A program made the position numbers and the translations under genes. Shown piece after piece: positions 6,552 through 9,340 of a stretch of DNA of 9,340 bases (the first letter of the stretch is position 1; each line of letters begins with the position of its first letter). The notes beneath the pieces were generated by a model. That model was not told the DNA's origin, ran no database searches, and saw nothing but the letters and a program-made list of their open reading frames with translations. Origin of the DNA: Bacillota bacterium (GTDB lineage: Bacteria; Bacillota; Bacilli; Calditerricolales; Calditerricolaceae); contig PKQU01000071.1 in assembly GCA_017577925.1 (NCBI GenBank), positions 1 to 9,340 on the forward strand, written 5' to 3'.

Positions 6552-9224
6552 TCAGGCTGGATGCACCGGCCGGTCAAACAGGTCGCGATACTCCTGCTCG
6601 GTGATGTGCACCGTTCGCGGTTTGGATCCGGACGGGGCGGAAATCCATCCGCGCGCTTCCATCGCGTCGATGAGGCGGGCGGCACGGTTGTACCCGATCC
6701 GAAAGCGCCGCTGGAGCATGGAGGCCGAGGCCTGGCCTTGTTCAATCACAAATCGCACCGCCTCGGCCAGCAATTCGTCGTCCACGTCGCCGGCTTCCCC
6801 CACGGAGCGGAGCAGGTCGTCGCGGTCGAACCAATAGGCCGCTTCACGCTGCCGGCGAACGTGCGCGACGACGCGCTCGATTTCCTCATCGGAGACAAAA
6901 CAGCCCTGCAGGCGGCGCGGTTTGGGGTCGCCGCTGTCGAGGTACAGCATATCGCCGCGCCCGAGGAGCTTCTCCGCCCCGGCCATGTCCAGAATGGTCC
7001 GCGAGTCGGCCTGCGACGAAACGGCGAAGGCGATGCGCGTCGGAATGTTGGCCTTGATCAGCCCGGTGATCACGTCCACCGACGGGCGCTGCGTGGCCAG
7101 CACCAAGTGGATGCCACAGGCACGCGCCTTCTGGGCGATGCGGCAGATGGCCTCCTCTACGTCACCGGGCGCAACCATCATGAGGTCGGCCAGCTCGTCG
7201 ATGACGATGACGATGTACGGGAGCGGGCCCGTGCCCTCCTCGTCGCGCGCTTTGGCCAGGCGGTTGTACCGTTCCAAATCGCGCGCGCCGCAGCGGGCAA
7301 AAAGCTCATAGCGCCGCTCCATCTCCTGCACGGCCCACTGGAGCGCTGCGGTGGCCAGTTTGGCATCGGTCACCACCGGCGCCACCAGGTGCGGGATGTC
7401 CTGGTACGGCGTCAGCTCAACCATCTTCGGGTCGATGAGCAAGAGGCGCACCACTTCCGGCGACGCCTTGTACAGCAGGCTGATGAGCAGCGCGTTGATG
7501 CATACGCTTTTGCCCGACCCGGTCGCGCCGGCGATGAGGAGGTGCGGCATCTTGCGCAAGTCGGCCACCACCACGTCCCCGCCGATGTCCACGCCCACCG
7601 CCACAGCCAAGGGCGACGGGTGGTGTTGAAACGCTTCGTGGGCGACGATGCGCTTGAGGAACACCGGCTCCCGCGTCCGGTTGGGCACTTCGATGCCGAC
7701 GGCCGAGCGCCCGGGAATGGGCGCCTCGATACGGATGTCCCGCGCCGCCAAATTGAGCTTGATGTCGTCGGCCAGCGCCGTAATCCGGCTCACCTTTACC
7801 CCCGGTTCGGGCTGCACCTCGAAACGCGTCACGGTGGGCCCGTGCGTAGCACCCGTCACGCTGGCCCGCACGTGAAAATGGCGCAGCGTCTCCTCGAGCC
7901 TGCGCATCTGTTCGGCGATAAACGCCTCGTCCTCCCCGGCGCAGGGCAGGGGATCGTCAAGCAGGTCGAGGGAAGGCGGGACGTAGGGCGTGTCGGCGTC
8001 CCGGCGTGCGTCATCCCCTGCAGCCGCAGCGTCCGACCGTTCCGGAGACGCACCGACGGCTTTGCTCTGCGGCGCACCGGACATCGCCGGGTGACCGCCC
8101 GAGGCACCAATTCCCGCCGGCGCGGGCCGCTGGCCCCCATGGTCTGCCGTGACGCCGGAGCCCTCCGGCACGCCATCCGCTCTCCCTTGCCTATGGGCCG
8201 AATCCTCCGCATGGGCCGCATCCGCCGTTGAACCCGGTGCACTGTCCGACGCCGCTGTTCCGTGAAAACGCACGATGGCGATACTACCCGGAACCGGGCG
8301 CGCCAGCACGTTAAACGGCACGTTTTGCGCAGCCAACTGGGCTTTGAGCCTCGGCGGGATCGCATACCGCACAGTGTAGGCAACCGGCGGGGGAACGGCA
8401 TCCGCCGGCGGGCACGCATCCGGATCCGCGCCGGAACCTTTCCCGTCGGCATCGGGCGTGTCCCCTTCCCCCTCCGTTCCTCGGGACTCGTCCTCCCCCT
8501 CCGGAACGCCTTCCACCACCCGCACCGCCGGCTCCGCAGCGGGGGCGGCTTCGTCTGCCGCGGAAGCAAGCCCGTTCACGCTTGCGGGAATCCCCTCGTC
8601 CACACGGGAGGTGTCCTCCACGTCCACCACGGGTTCCGCCGCCCTCGTTGCGGCGGCCTCCTCAACGGCGCGGGTAACCGCTTCTGCCGGAGAGGCGGTC
8701 TCTTCCCCGCTGGGCGTAGAGGCTTCCTTCGCCGCAGGAGGTGTCGTCTGCTCCACCTGAGGGGTTCCTTCGCTCCGGGGCGGCGAAGGACGCTGCGGTC
8801 GCGACCGGAAGCCGAACACCGGCGATGGCACATCCGTCGGGCGAAACGGTGCCGGCCGCGGCTCTGTATCGGGGGTGTTCGACCGGATCCGCTCGCTCGC
8901 CAGCTCGCTTCCCATCGTCAACCCGCTCCGTTCCCCAAAGCGGTTCCCGCGCTGCCCAGGTATCGGTGCCGACAGCCCTTCGTCATCCGGCACGGCGGGA
9001 AAAGGAAACGGCCGCTTCCGGGCACGGGGGCGTAGCGGCCCACTGGGCATCACAGGTCCCGCGACGGGCTTCGTCAACGGGGGCGTTTCATCCGGATACA
9101 CCGTCATGATGCGGGCTTTGGCCCGCTTCATCGCCTGAACCGGGTCATCATCCAAACCGCTTGGCGTTGACGCTTCCTTTGCCAGCCATGCTTTTACTTG
9201 TTTCCAGAGCTTCTTCCAGTCCAT
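6552..9224 (-). CDS. sftA: FtsK/SpoIIIE-family DNA translocase, soluble SftA type
   Basis: This is a predicted ATP-driven double-stranded DNA pump of 890 residues that clears chromosomal DNA from the division site. The C-terminal half is a complete FtsK motor: the YVPPSLDLLDDP element (about 414), an alpha/beta domain, Walker A GATGSGKS (566-573), Walker B IVIDE (673-677), ATQRPSVDVITG, GRGDMLYL, and a winged-helix gamma domain for sequence-directed DNA binding (about 816-875). The N-terminal 410 residues contain no membrane segments. They are Pro/Ala/Glu-rich and look disordered, apart from an N-terminal helix and a short conserved-looking island with VPFNVL (about 282-322). FtsK and SpoIIIE begin with several membrane helices, whereas SftA of Bacillales is soluble, hence the symbol. 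The ATG at 9224 is chosen because GGGAG lies 8 bases upstream; an in-frame TTG at 9248 would add eight residues but lacks a ribosome site. A strong terminator follows. Confidence 0.9.
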   Translation of the reverse strand: MDWKKLWKQVKAWLAKEASTPSGLDDDPVQAMKRAKARIMTVYPDETPPLTKPVAGPVMPSGPLRPRARKRPFPFPAVPDDEGLSAPIPGQRGNRFGERSGLTMGSELASERIRSNTPDTEPRPAPFRPTDVPSPVFGFRSRPQRPSPPRSEGTPQVEQTTPPAAKEASTPSGEETASPAEAVTRAVEEAAATRAAEPVVDVEDTSRVDEGIPASVNGLASAADEAAPAAEPAVRVVEGVPEGEDESRGTEGEGDTPDADGKGSGADPDACPPADAVPPPVAYTVRYAIPPRLKAQLAAQNVPFNVLARPVPGSIAIVRFHGTAASDSAPGSTADAAHAEDSAHRQGRADGVPEGSGVTADHGGQRPAPAGIGASGGHPAMSGAPQSKAVGASPERSDAAAAGDDARRDADTPYVPPSLDLLDDPLPCAGEDEAFIAEQMRRLEETLRHFHVRASVTGATHGPTVTRFEVQPEPGVKVSRITALADDIKLNLAARDIRIEAPIPGRSAVGIEVPNRTREPVFLKRIVAHEAFQHHPSPLAVAVGVDIGGDVVVADLRKMPHLLIAGATGSGKSVCINALLISLLYKASPEVVRLLLIDPKMVELTPYQDIPHLVAPVVTDAKLATAALQWAVQEMERRYELFARCGARDLERYNRLAKARDEEGTGPLPYIVIVIDELADLMMVAPGDVEEAICRIAQKARACGIHLVLATQRPSVDVITGLIKANIPTRIAFAVSSQADSRTILDMAGAEKLLGRGDMLYLDSGDPKPRRLQGCFVSDEEIERVVAHVRRQREAAYWFDRDDLLRSVGEAGDVDDELLAEAVRFVIEQGQASASMLQRRFRIGYNRAARLIDAMEARGWISAPSGSKPRTVHITEQEYRDLFDRPVHPA

Positions 9225-9326
9225 CGCGAAAACTCCCTTTTCGAACAATGGGGACGGTTCCGTTCATCTTTCCTACTTACCTCGTTTTCGCGACGGCAGG
9301 CCAAATTCCTGTCCGCCACGCGAAAA
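9224..9326. promoter_or_regulatory. Three CGCGAAAA octamers upstream of sftA
   Basis: The octamer CGCGAAAA occurs at 9225-9232 on the plus strand, 9285-9292 on the minus strand and 9319-9326 on the plus strand. The first two extend to a perfect 10-base inverted repeat, TCGCGAAAAC (9224-9233) and GTTTTCGCGA (9284-9293). The first copy covers the gap between the ribosome site and the start codon of sftA. It could be an operator array or a long-range mRNA stem hiding the start. No clear sigma-A promoter was seen in 9225-9340; the best TTGGCC/GGTAAG pair is weak. Confidence 0.35.
9233..9239 (-). promoter_or_regulatory. Ribosome binding site deciding the sftA start
   Basis: The complement reads AAGGGAG and ends 8 bases before the ATG at 9224. 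No comparable sequence lies before the TTG at 9248, so the ATG is preferred. Confidence 0.7.
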
Positions 9327-9340
9327 TCGGCCGCAAAACA

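Noticed and set aside
6561..8231. A 556-residue plus-strand open frame opposite sftA.
   Set aside because: It is rich in Arg, His and Gly, has no recognisable domain, and lies antisense to a clear FtsK motor whose motifs are intact.
9242..9264. CGAAC followed by GTTC upstream of sftA, resembling a LexA (SOS) box.
   Set aside because: The half-sites are ten bases apart instead of four, so the Bacillus LexA pattern is not met.
9323..9332. GCCGATTTT on the minus strand upstream of sftA, resembling a SigD -10.
   Set aside because: Only eight bases remain to the window edge, so no -35 can be checked, and sftA is not expected in a motility regulon.

Overview
The window is GC-rich chromosomal DNA with strong AGGAGG-type ribosome binding sites, compact U-tract terminators, a SigD-like promoter in front of a chemotaxis gene and a soluble SftA-type DNA translocase. 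Together these point to a Bacillota genome, most likely a high-GC, possibly thermophilic, member of the Bacillales. The genus cannot be fixed from the sequence.

Layout, left to right. (1) 2-943, plus strand: the C-terminal two thirds of a GlcF/LutA-type iron-sulfur subunit of a glycolate (or lactate) oxidase, cut by the window edge. (2) 944-1077: a convergent intergenic with a long hairpin whose U-tract serves the minus strand. (3) 1078-2706 and 2799-4424, minus strand: two tandem methyl-accepting chemotaxis proteins. Their HAMP and signalling halves are almost identical at DNA level (975 bp with 7 mismatches), while their sensor and membrane halves have diverged. (4) 4425-4631: the MCP promoter region and the lctP terminator. 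(5) 4632-6317, minus strand: an L-lactate permease of the LctP family. (6) 6318-6551: the lctP promoter, the sftA terminator and a second hairpin. (7) 6552-9224, minus strand: an FtsK/SpoIIIE-family DNA translocase without membrane segments, best matched to SftA. (8) 9225-9340: its upstream region, with three copies of the octamer CGCGAAAA (either strand).

Functionally, glcF and lctP fit two-carbon and three-carbon hydroxy-acid use: LctP imports lactate or glycolate, and the GlcDEF or Lut type complex oxidises it. The two receptors lie between them. They have no N-terminal membrane segment, so the sensor domain should be cytoplasmic, followed by a membrane hairpin, HAMP and the signalling coiled coil. 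Whether they sense the same metabolites is speculation from position. sftA has its own strong terminator and is a separate chromosome-segregation and division unit.

No RNA gene, CRISPR array, insertion sequence or phage gene was seen. The most notable signal is the homogenised MCP pair, which looks like gene conversion or a recent partial duplication. No clearly new multi-gene system is visible.
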